A stretch of DNA of 6,423 nucleotides, from positions 1 through 6,423 of the forward strand of contig JAITCV010000023.1 of the NCBI GenBank assembly GCA_031282905.1. The letters are read 5' to 3'. This stretch comes from Azoarcus sp. (GTDB taxonomy: Bacteria; Pseudomonadota; Gammaproteobacteria; Burkholderiales; Rhodocyclaceae). The notes under the pieces were generated by a model. That model was not told the DNA's origin and did no database searches. It worked only from the letters and a program-made list of their open reading frames with translations. The translations under genes and the position numbers were made by a program. This document shows positions 1-4,688 of the stretch, piece by piece; within the stretch, counting starts at the first letter, position 1; each line of letters starts with the position of its first letter.

Positions 1-102
1 GCTTGGGAAACATCGCGCAACGCACAAGCTAAATCTGTCGACTGGCAATTTACCACTGAAGATGCAAGAATAAAATTGAAACGACTTTATCCTAATATTT
101 AG
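1..102 (+). CDS. IS630-family transposase, C-terminal end (5' part outside window)
   Basis: Frame 1 is open from the first base to a TAG at 100-102 and encodes 33 residues that begin AWETSRNAQ and end DARIKLKRLYPNI. The segment VDWQFTTEDARIKLKRLYP resembles the extreme C-terminus of one group of IS630-family (Tc1/mariner-like DDE) transposases, as I remember that family. The catalytic DDE domain lies outside the window, so it is unknown whether the full gene is intact. The stretch is about 39% G+C by hand count, well below the flanking genes, which fits a transferred element. It converges on rdgB, with 46 bases between the two stop codons. The family call rests on this short tail only; a different transposase family with a similar tail is the main alternative. 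Confidence 0.72.
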   Translation, partial: AWETSRNAQAKSVDWQFTTEDARIKLKRLYPNI

Positions 103-118
103 ATGACGCAAGATACTA
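1..118 (+). mobile_element. Right end of an IS630-like insertion sequence (approximate boundary)
   Basis: The transposase stop at 100-102 is followed by only a short non-coding stretch before the rdgB stop, so the element's right end must fall within roughly 103-148. IS630-family elements insert at and duplicate TA, often within CTAG. A CTAG sits at 116-119, and its TA (117-118) is taken here as the tentative boundary. The left end and its matching terminal repeat are outside the window, so the boundary cannot be proven; other TA dinucleotides lie at 125-126 and 131-132. Confidence 0.45.
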
Positions 119-150
119 GGGCAATAGCCCTAACGATTGCTTCTGTCATC
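102..150. terminator. Imperfect long inverted repeat between convergent genes; possible bidirectional terminator or IS end
   Basis: The arms share GATGAC (102-107 against the complement of 145-150), AAG (110-112 against 140-142) and a perfect six-base core TAGGGC / GCCCTA (117-122 and 127-132) around an AATA loop (123-126). A few unpaired bases lie between these blocks. The repeat spans from the transposase stop codon to the rdgB stop codon. In RNA from either strand it would form a hairpin, so it could end transcription from both sides. There is no clean run of Ts after either arm, which weakens the intrinsic-terminator reading. It might instead be a terminal structure of the insertion element. 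Confidence 0.4.
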
Positions 151-790
151 AGTCCTCGGCCTTCAGCCCCCTGGATCGCAGGCATTCGAACAGATGACGC
201 ATGGCAAGGCCGCGATGGCTGATCGCGTTCTTGAACTCGGGGTCGAGTTCGGCGGCGCTTTGTTCCAGTTCCGGCAACCAGAACAGCGGGTCGTAACCGA
301 AGCCGCCATTTCCGCGCGGCGCGGTGAGTAGGATGCCATGCCATTGGCCTTGCGCGATCAGCGGGCAGGGGTCGTCTGCGTGATGAACGAGTACCAGGCA
401 GCAGTAATACCATGCGTGGCGCTGGGTTTCGGCCAGTTGGGAGATGTGGGCGATGAGTTGTGCGTTGTTGCGCGCGTCGGATCTGGGCTCGCCCGCGTAA
501 CGGGCCGAATGCACGCCGGGTGCGCCGCCGAGCGCGGGCACGCACAGGCCGGAGTCGTCGGCGATCGCGGGCAGGCCGGTGGCGCGCGCGGCATGGCGGG
601 CTTTGGTGAGGGCGTTTTCGACGAAAGTGGGGTGCGGTTCTTCGCTTTCGAGCACGCCGAGATGGGCCTGGGGAATGATTTCCAGCCCCAGCGGCATGAG
701 CAGGGCGCGCATTTCGGTGATTTTCTTCGCGTTGCCGCTCGCCAGGACGAGTTGCGTGGGCGCGCTGGAGGAGTCCGCGTCCGGATTCAT
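149..790 (-). CDS. rdgB: XTP/dITP diphosphatase (RdgB/HAM1 family)
   Basis: This 213-residue cytoplasmic enzyme of the Ham1/RdgB family hydrolyses non-canonical purine nucleoside triphosphates (dITP, XTP, ITP) to monophosphate and pyrophosphate, keeping them out of DNA and RNA. Family motifs appear in order: SGNAKK near residue 18, FVENA near 57, ADDSGL at 77-82 with the acidic pair D78/D79, GGAPGVHSARYAG at 88-100, GGFGYDPLF at 162-170 and KNAISHRG at 187-194. Length is slightly above the roughly 197 residues of the E. coli protein, mostly from an N-terminal tail (MNPDADSSSA). The ATG at 790 is preferred over an in-frame start at 820 because it overlaps the rph stop as ATGA and has a GGAGAG ribosome site; this predicts translational coupling to rph. 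It is the last gene of the leftward cluster. The hemW-type neighbour that I recall often lying next to rdgB is not present; transposase sequence is there instead. Confidence 0.95.
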   Translation of the reverse strand: MNPDADSSSAPTQLVLASGNAKKITEMRALLMPLGLEIIPQAHLGVLESEEPHPTFVENALTKARHAARATGLPAIADDSGLCVPALGGAPGVHSARYAGEPRSDARNNAQLIAHISQLAETQRHAWYYCCLVLVHHADDPCPLIAQGQWHGILLTAPRGNGGFGYDPLFWLPELEQSAAELDPEFKNAISHRGLAMRHLFECLRSRGLKAED

Positions 791-1509
791 CTGGACTCTC
801 CGAGCGCGGCCCATTGCCACGCGATGAGTTGGCTGATGCCCTGTGCGGCGAGGTCGACCATCGCGTCCAGTTCGATGCGGGAAAACGGCGCGCCTTCTGC
901 CGTGCCTTGCACTTCGATCAGGCCGCCGCTGGCGGTCATCACCACGTTCATGTCGGTATCGCAGGCGGAATCTTCGGCGTAATCGAGATCAAGTACCGGC
1001 ATGCCCTGGTAGATGCCCACCGATACCGCCGCGACCAGTTCGCGCATGGGATGGGCGGCGAGTTTTTCCGTGGCGACCAGCGTAGCCAAGGCATCATGCA
1101 CCGCGACCGCGGCCCCGGTGATGGATGCGGTGCGGGTGCCGCCGTCGGCCTGGAGCACGTCGCAATCGACGATGATCTGGCGCTCGCCCAGCGCGGCGAG
1201 GTCGACCACGGCGCGCAGGCTGCGTCCGATCAGGCGCTGGATTTCCTGGCTGCGGCCGCTTTGCTTGCCCTTGGCGGCTTCGCGCGCCCCGCGGGTGTGG
1301 GTGGCTCTCGGCAACATGCCATATTCGGCGGTGAGCCAGCCCCGTCCCTGGCCGCGCAGGAAAGAGGGCACGTTTTCTTCGATGCTGGCGGTGGTGAGTA
1401 CCTTGGTGTCACCGAATTCGACCAGCACCGAACCTTCGGCATGCCGGGTGTAGTGGCGAGTGAGACGGACGGGGCGAAGCTGGTTGGACTGACGGGCGCT
1501 GGGTCGCAT
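787..1509 (-). CDS. rph: Ribonuclease PH (phosphorolytic 3'-5' exoribonuclease)
   Basis: RNase PH trims 3' ends of tRNA precursors and other RNAs using phosphate, releasing nucleoside diphosphates; in bacteria it acts as a ring-shaped hexamer in the cytoplasm. The 240-residue product follows the E. coli protein (238 residues) almost block by block: MRPSAR at the start, HAEGSVLVEFGDTKVL at 23-38, AEYGMLPRATHTR at 61-73, the phosphate-site region AAKGKQSGR ending at R86, CDVLQADGGTRTASITGA at 116-133, and the acidic residues E179, D180, D184 and D186 before MNVVMT. No catalytic position seems lost. An in-frame TTG nine bases upstream would add three residues, but the ATG is chosen because the family starts MRP and GGAAG lies eleven bases before it. 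The stop overlaps the rdgB start (ATGA), and 27 bases separate it from the phosphatase gene upstream, so co-transcription is expected. Confidence 0.97.
   Translation of the reverse strand: MRPSARQSNQLRPVRLTRHYTRHAEGSVLVEFGDTKVLTTASIEENVPSFLRGQGRGWLTAEYGMLPRATHTRGAREAAKGKQSGRSQEIQRLIGRSLRAVVDLAALGERQIIVDCDVLQADGGTRTASITGAAVAVHDALATLVATEKLAAHPMRELVAAVSVGIYQGMPVLDLDYAEDSACDTDMNVVMTASGGLIEVQGTAEGAPFSRIELDAMVDLAAQGISQLIAWQWAALGESR
796..801 (-). promoter_or_regulatory. Ribosome binding site of rdgB
   Basis: On the minus strand GGAGAG lies five bases before the ATG at 790. It lies inside the 3' end of rph and supports the shorter start over the upstream in-frame one. Confidence 0.7.
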
Positions 1510-1520
1510 GGGTGACAAAT

Positions 1521-1525
1521 CTTCC
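1521..1525 (-). promoter_or_regulatory. Ribosome binding site of rph
   Basis: Minus-strand GGAAG lies eleven bases before the ATG at 1509 but only two bases before the alternative TTG at 1518. The spacing favours the ATG. The spacing to the ATG is rather long, so initiation may be modest. Confidence 0.5.
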
Positions 1526-1536
1526 GAGAGTGAAAA

Positions 1537-2454
1537 TCACTTGCTGAATTTGTGGATGGCCTGGTTGATTTCGGCGATGGCGCGCTCGATGTCTTCGTCG
1601 GTGAGATCCATCGCCGCGCCATTGGACGGATGCAGTTGTTCGAAGGAATCCATCTGAGTGGTGAAATCGGTGAGCGCCATGGTCTGGGTCGATACCACGT
1701 CGGAGAGCCCCGCGGGCGCTTCGTTGTGCCAGGTCATGGCGAGTATCGACAGGTTGTCGCAATTCGATCCGGCGAGTTCTTCGGCGCGTGACAGCAGTTT
1801 GGGCACGGAGACCAGCAGGTTGGTGCCGTGCAGTTTCGCAATGCCTTCGTTGCCCAGCGGTCCCCATGCGCCATCGGTACACAGCACCATGGTGTCGCCG
1901 TTGTGCAGCAGGGTACGATGGGAAAATTCGATCTGCGGCGTGAGCGTGCCGCCCAGGCAGGAGTAAACACGGTTGCGCCCCGGGTGTACCGCGGCGCTTT
2001 TCACGTCGAGCAGGCCCTGATCCACCATCAGTTGCACCCGCGAGTGGTCGCGGGTCTGGGTCTGGATGCGTTGGTCGCGCAGCAGGTAGAGGCGTGAATC
2101 GCCCGCGTGCGCCCAATACGCATGGCTGTCCTGGATGACGCAGGCAACCACGGTGGTGCGCGGAGGCTCGGGAAGCGTCTTGTCGAGCGCATAGTCGAGA
2201 ATCGCGTGGTGGGCGGACATCAGCGTGTGCGACAGAAACAAGGGCGGGTCGTAGAGAAGGGGCTGGGCCTCGCGCTGGAAAGTCTGGGTGATGTATTGCA
2301 CCGCGATATGCGCGGCGATTTCGCCGTGCAAGTGCCCGCCCATGCCGTCGGCCAGCACCAGCAGCAACGCGTCGCGCGAGTAGCAATAAGCCAGACGATC
2401 CTGGTTGGTTTTGCGTTTGCCGATGCGGCTTTCCTGGAAGATGGTGAATTTCAC
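1537..2454 (-). CDS. PP2C-family serine/threonine protein phosphatase (Stp/PrpC type)
   Basis: This 305-residue soluble metal-dependent phosphatase (PPM/PP2C) should remove phosphate from Ser/Thr residues, most likely on the neighbouring kinase and its substrates. Metal and phosphate ligands of the family are all visible: R10, the NQD motif ending at D19, LADGMGGH with D36/G37, HAGDSR with D119, CTDGAW with D194 and CDNLS with D233/N234. The catalytic domain ends near residue 243. A tail of about 60 residues follows, poor in motifs and ending in an acidic/amphipathic helix-like stretch (TDEDIERAIAEINQAI) of unknown role. No membrane segment or signal peptide is seen. The start is a GTG overlapping the kinase stop as GTGA, with AGAGG nine bases upstream, so translation is probably coupled to the kinase. 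No gene symbol is assigned because bacterial homologues carry several (stp, prpC, pppA). Confidence 0.93.
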   Translation of the reverse strand: MKFTIFQESRIGKRKTNQDRLAYCYSRDALLLVLADGMGGHLHGEIAAHIAVQYITQTFQREAQPLLYDPPLFLSHTLMSAHHAILDYALDKTLPEPPRTTVVACVIQDSHAYWAHAGDSRLYLLRDQRIQTQTRDHSRVQLMVDQGLLDVKSAAVHPGRNRVYSCLGGTLTPQIEFSHRTLLHNGDTMVLCTDGAWGPLGNEGIAKLHGTNLLVSVPKLLSRAEELAGSNCDNLSILAMTWHNEAPAGLSDVVSTQTMALTDFTTQMDSFEQLHPSNGAAMDLTDEDIERAIAEINQAIHKFSK

Positions 2455-3431
2455 GACGATTTACCTCTGTTCTTGTCCTTGTCGAGCATGGATTTGAATC
2501 TGGACAAGAGGTTGAACTTCGACAGAAAAAATCCCGCGGGCGCGGCGGGCATGGGCGGCGGTGTCTGCACCAGCTCCTTTTGCAAGGTGTAGACGCTTTG
2601 CGGACGTTGCAACGGGTCCATGGTCAGGCACCAGTCAACCAGATTGAGCAGTTGCACCGAATATTTCGTCTTGTACGCCCTGGATACCGCCTGGTAGGTG
2701 TCCTTCTTGGCGCGCTCGTCCGAATGCGGCGGCGCGGTGCCGGCGATGCAGGCGTGCATGCTCGCCCCCACGCTGTAGATATCGCTCCACGGCCCCAGCG
2801 CGTCACGGTTGGAATACTGCTCTGGCGAGGCGAAACCGGGGGTGTACATCGGTTTGAGCATCGGTTGTTCCAGGGTAAGCGTCTGACGGGCGGCGCCAAA
2901 ATCGAGCAGCACCGGGGTGCCGTCGCTGCGCAGGTAGATGTTCGAGGGTTTGATGTCGAGGTGGAGCAGCTTGTGGGCATGTACTTCGCGCAAACCATTC
3001 AACATGCGGCTGAAGACGTTGCGGATGAAGCGTTCGGAGACCTCGCCACGATGACGCTGGATGTAATCATGCAGGGTTTGCCCGCGCTCGAACTGCATCA
3101 CCATATATACGGTATTGTTGGCGCGGAAAAAATTGAGCACTCGAACCACGTTGGGGTGAAGCAGACGGGCAAGCGCCCTGCCTTCCTCGAAGAAGCATTT
3201 CATCCCGTAGCGGAAGGCGGGCATGTTGGCCTCGGGCACCTTGGGCTCGATTTCACCCTCTTTGCGCAGGGCAAGCGAATTGGGCAGGTATTCCTTGATT
3301 GCGACCGGCGTGCCGTCGTTGTCGTAGGCCAGATAGACGATGGAAAATCCTCCAAGCGAAAGCTGGCGTTCGATCCGGTACCGATCGAGCTGAAAACCGG
3401 CAGGCAGAGCACAGTTTGCTTGGGACGGCAT
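2451..3431 (-). CDS. Hanks-type (eukaryotic-like) serine/threonine protein kinase, soluble
   Basis: This 326-residue protein kinase phosphorylates Ser/Thr residues of unknown target proteins. Motifs in order: glycine loop LSLGGFSIVYLA near 24-35, VAIKEY with ATP-anchoring K46, a C-helix region FFEEGRALARL (candidate glutamate E83 or E84), HLDIKPSN with catalytic D159, K161 and N164, DFGAA with metal-binding D177, activation-segment end ASPEQY with E204, WSDIYS with D217, and R276 near the domain end. All catalytic residues are present, so activity is expected. The glycine loop has Ser at positions 25 and 30 where many kinases have Gly. After the domain (about residue 290) come a proline-rich linker and a basic tail without a membrane helix, unlike PknB-type receptor kinases with extracellular PASTA domains; it should be cytosolic. 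The start is uncertain: the ATG at 3431 fits the domain boundary but has no good ribosome site, and an in-frame ATG at 3524 would overlap yicC. The phosphatase follows with a GTGA overlap. Confidence 0.92.
   Translation of the reverse strand: MPSQANCALPAGFQLDRYRIERQLSLGGFSIVYLAYDNDGTPVAIKEYLPNSLALRKEGEIEPKVPEANMPAFRYGMKCFFEEGRALARLLHPNVVRVLNFFRANNTVYMVMQFERGQTLHDYIQRHRGEVSERFIRNVFSRMLNGLREVHAHKLLHLDIKPSNIYLRSDGTPVLLDFGAARQTLTLEQPMLKPMYTPGFASPEQYSNRDALGPWSDIYSVGASMHACIAGTAPPHSDERAKKDTYQAVSRAYKTKYSVQLLNLVDWCLTMDPLQRPQSVYTLQKELVQTPPPMPAAPAGFFLSKFNLLSRFKSMLDKDKNRGKSS
2464..2468 (-). promoter_or_regulatory. Ribosome binding site of the PP2C gene
   Basis: Minus-strand AGAGG lies nine bases before the GTG at 2454, inside the last codons of the kinase gene. 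It supports the GTG start and a reinitiation-style coupling. Confidence 0.65.
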
Positions 3432-3522
3432 CTTGGAGGGGTGCCAGAATACTGGCGTTCGTGGCCATGTTGAGACAGAATCGCGGATTTTAGCCGATTG
3501 TGGCCGATGGCCGGGGACATTC
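3432..3522. promoter_or_regulatory. Divergent intergenic region between the kinase operon and yicC
   Basis: These 91 bases separate two divergent starts and should hold promoters for both directions, unless the kinase begins at the upstream ATG. On the minus strand TAAAAT (3487-3492) could be a -10 element for the kinase operon, but no convincing -35 hexamer sits 16-18 bases before it. On the plus strand TTGAGA (3470-3475) is -35-like, without a good -10 at normal spacing. GCCGAT occurs twice ten bases apart (3493-3498 and 3503-3508), and GGCC-GAT-GGCC lies at 3502-3512. Individual promoter calls are weak; the regional call is positional. Confidence 0.4.
3513..3517 (+). promoter_or_regulatory. 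Ribosome binding site of yicC
   Basis: GGGGA lies five bases before the ATG at 3523. It supports this start over the internal ATG at 3535 and over a far-upstream in-frame start at 3433, which would lie across the divergent spacer. Confidence 0.5.
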
Positions 3523-4389
3523 ATGATCTACAGTATGACCGGCTTTGCCGCGCAAAGCCGCGAACTCGGCGCCGCCAGCCTTCACCTCGAACTGCGCAGT
3601 GTCAATTCGCGTTACCTGGACATTTCGTTTCGCATCGCCGATGAATTGCGCCAGGCCGAACCCGCCTTGCGCGAACTCATCAGCGGACGCCTGTCGCGCG
3701 GCAAGATCGAATGTCGGCTCGGCGTGCAGAACGTGGAACGCGCGCCGCGCGAATTCGCGCTCGACACGGCCTTGCTCACCCAGCTTGCCGAAGCCCAGAA
3801 CACGGTACGGGAGCGTTTCCCCGACGCCCGCCCGCTGACGGTGGCCGACCTGCTTTCCTGGCCGGGCATGCTCGCCGACGACAATCCGGATTTCGCCGAA
3901 ATGCAGCCGCTCATCATCGAACTTGCCCGCGCCACGCTCGACGAATTCGTGGCCAGCCGCGCGCGTGAAGGCCAGAAACTGGTGGACATGGTGCGCGAAC
4001 GCATCGCCCGCATGCGCGAGCTGGTGAGCGTCGCCACGCCGAGAATGCCCGCCATCGTGGCGGAGTACCGCGAACGCCTCACCCGGAAACTGCACGAGGC
4101 GCTGACTTCATCCGATGAAGAACGCATCATCCAGGAAGTGGTGATTTATGCCCAACGCATTGATGTCGCGGAAGAACTGTCCCGTATGTCCGCCCACCTG
4201 GACGAACTCGAACGCATCCTGACCAACGGCGGCGCGGCAGGCAAACGGCTCGATTTCCTGATGCAGGAACTCAACCGCGAAGCCAACACCCTGGGCTCCA
4301 AATCCCCCGCCGCCGACATCACCAGCATCGCCATGGAACTGAAGGTGCAAATCGAGCAGATCCGGGAACAGGTGCAGAACATCGAGTGA
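3523..4389 (+). CDS. yicC: YicC/YloC-family endoribonuclease
   Basis: This 288-residue protein closely matches the length of E. coli YicC (287). It starts MIYSMTGFA, the family signature, continues with ELRSVNSRYLD at 24-33 and the RGKIEC segment at 59-64 in the YicC N-terminal domain, and ends in the highly conserved DUF1732 region: DVAEELSRMSAHLDE near 214, GKRLDFLMQELNREANTLGSKS at 240-261, and ELKVQIEQIREQVQNIE to the end. Family members in E. coli and B. subtilis have been reported as metal-dependent endoribonucleases; the E. coli protein was linked to small-RNA decay. The protein is cytosolic, without signal or membrane segments. It lies divergent to the cluster containing rph; in E. 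coli yicC is likewise divergent to rph, so here the kinase/phosphatase pair sits between the two. The usual follower gmk is not immediately downstream. No terminator is evident after the stop. Confidence 0.95.
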   Translation: MIYSMTGFAAQSRELGAASLHLELRSVNSRYLDISFRIADELRQAEPALRELISGRLSRGKIECRLGVQNVERAPREFALDTALLTQLAEAQNTVRERFPDARPLTVADLLSWPGMLADDNPDFAEMQPLIIELARATLDEFVASRAREGQKLVDMVRERIARMRELVSVATPRMPAIVAEYRERLTRKLHEALTSSDEERIIQEVVIYAQRIDVAEELSRMSAHLDELERILTNGGAAGKRLDFLMQELNREANTLGSKSPAADITSIAMELKVQIEQIREQVQNIE

Positions 4390-4406
4390 GCGCCAACGAC
4401 TGTTTC

Positions 4407-4417
4407 GGATAATATCC
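4407..4417. repeat. Perfect 11-base dyad GGATAATATCC
   Basis: Two five-base arms (GGATA / TATCC) are centred on one A, 17 bases after the yicC stop. Flanking TTC and GAA extend the symmetry with one unpaired T. It is too short and A+T-rich for a terminator stem. It includes GATAAT, a good -10 hexamer, but no -35 partner. It may be a protein-binding site or chance. Confidence 0.3.
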
Positions 4418-4546
4418 TGAACAGATACGCATTCGAGATCGACGGACAAAGACGACCTGCTCGATGTCGGCAAGGTTTTCGTAGCCAAATTGGAACTGTA
4501 GGGCCAGCCCCTGCACGCCCTCCGCCTACATCATGGCAAAACTGCT

Positions 4547-4554
4547 GGGGGGGG
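4547..4554 (+). repeat. Homopolymer run of eight Gs
   Basis: Eight consecutive Gs lie in the non-coding spacer, inside a short frame starting at 4533. Such runs slip during replication and are error-prone in sequencing, so the exact length should be treated with care. Confidence 0.6.
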
Positions 4555-4569
4555 CGATGCTCGTCTTTC

Positions 4570-4599
4570 CGCTGGAATCATCAGCGCTGGAATCATCAC
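4570..4599 (+). repeat. 15-base tandem duplication (two copies)
   Basis: CGCTGGAATCATCAG (4570-4584) is followed directly by CGCTGGAATCATCAC (4585-4599), differing only in the last base. It lies in the spacer about 90 bases before the ABC transporter start. Near-identity suggests a recent slippage duplication. A 15-base period keeps frame, so it would add five codons if the area were translated. Confidence 0.85.
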
Positions 4600-4621
4600 G
4601 ATGCCGATGGTTCCGTTCTTC

Positions 4622-4638
4622 TGTGGGCCAAGCCCACA
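4622..4638 (+). repeat. Short perfect hairpin TGTGGGC-CAA-GCCCACA
   Basis: A seven-base stem with a three-base loop lies 50 bases before the ABC transporter start. No T-run follows, so it is not a typical intrinsic terminator. It would lie in the transporter's leader RNA if transcription starts upstream. Confidence 0.5.
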
Positions 4639-4661
4639 TGCAATGACAATGGATTTATCTT

Positions 4662-4674
4662 GCGGCTTCGCCGC
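4662..4674 (+). repeat. Short hairpin GCGGC-TTC-GCCGC close to the ABC transporter start
   Basis: A five-base all-G/C stem with a TTC loop ends 14 bases before the ATG at 4689, in the place where a ribosome would bind. It could reduce translation of the transporter. In G+C-rich DNA such stems also arise by chance. Confidence 0.4.
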
Positions 4675-4688
4675 CGGACTGCACGACA

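Larger units (their letters stand above)
4390..4688. other. 299-base intergenic stretch without a convincing gene
   Basis: Between yicC and the ABC transporter no reading frame has a recognisable product. A 37-codon frame (4533-4646, MAKLLGGAMLVF...) begins with a hydrophobic stretch but has no ribosome site or recognised relative. A 26-codon open stretch ending LLDVGKVFVAKLEL at a TAG (4499-4501) has coding-like composition but no start, and could be a decayed gene fragment. The region also holds small dyads, a tandem duplication and a run of eight Gs, listed separately. The ABC transporter promoter presumably lies here, but no clear -35/-10 pair was found. Confidence 0.6.

Noticed and set aside
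814..1515. Long plus-strand open frame (233 codons) opposite rph
   Set aside because: Shadow of rph on the other strand; G+C-rich third positions keep opposite frames open and the product has no family signature.
2580..3473. Long plus-strand open frame (297 codons) opposite the kinase gene
   Set aside because: The minus-strand kinase has every expected motif in order, while this frame has none.
3433..3522. Thirty-codon upstream extension of yicC
   Set aside because: Family members start MIxSMTGFA at the ATG at 3523, which has its own GGGGA site; the extension crosses the divergent promoter region.
4319..4516. Minus-strand 65-codon frame across the yicC end
   Set aside because: Half of it is antisense to the strongly conserved yicC C-terminus and no family is recognisable in the rest.
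4533..4646. 37-codon frame MAKLLGGAMLVF... resembling a small secreted or membrane peptide
   Set aside because: No ribosome binding site, spans the G8 run and the tandem repeat, and the later residues look like non-coding sequence; too weak to call a gene.
4390..4688. CRISPR array or integron attC site in the spacer
   Set aside because: Only a two-copy 15-base direct repeat is present, with no regular spacers and no attC-type core sites.
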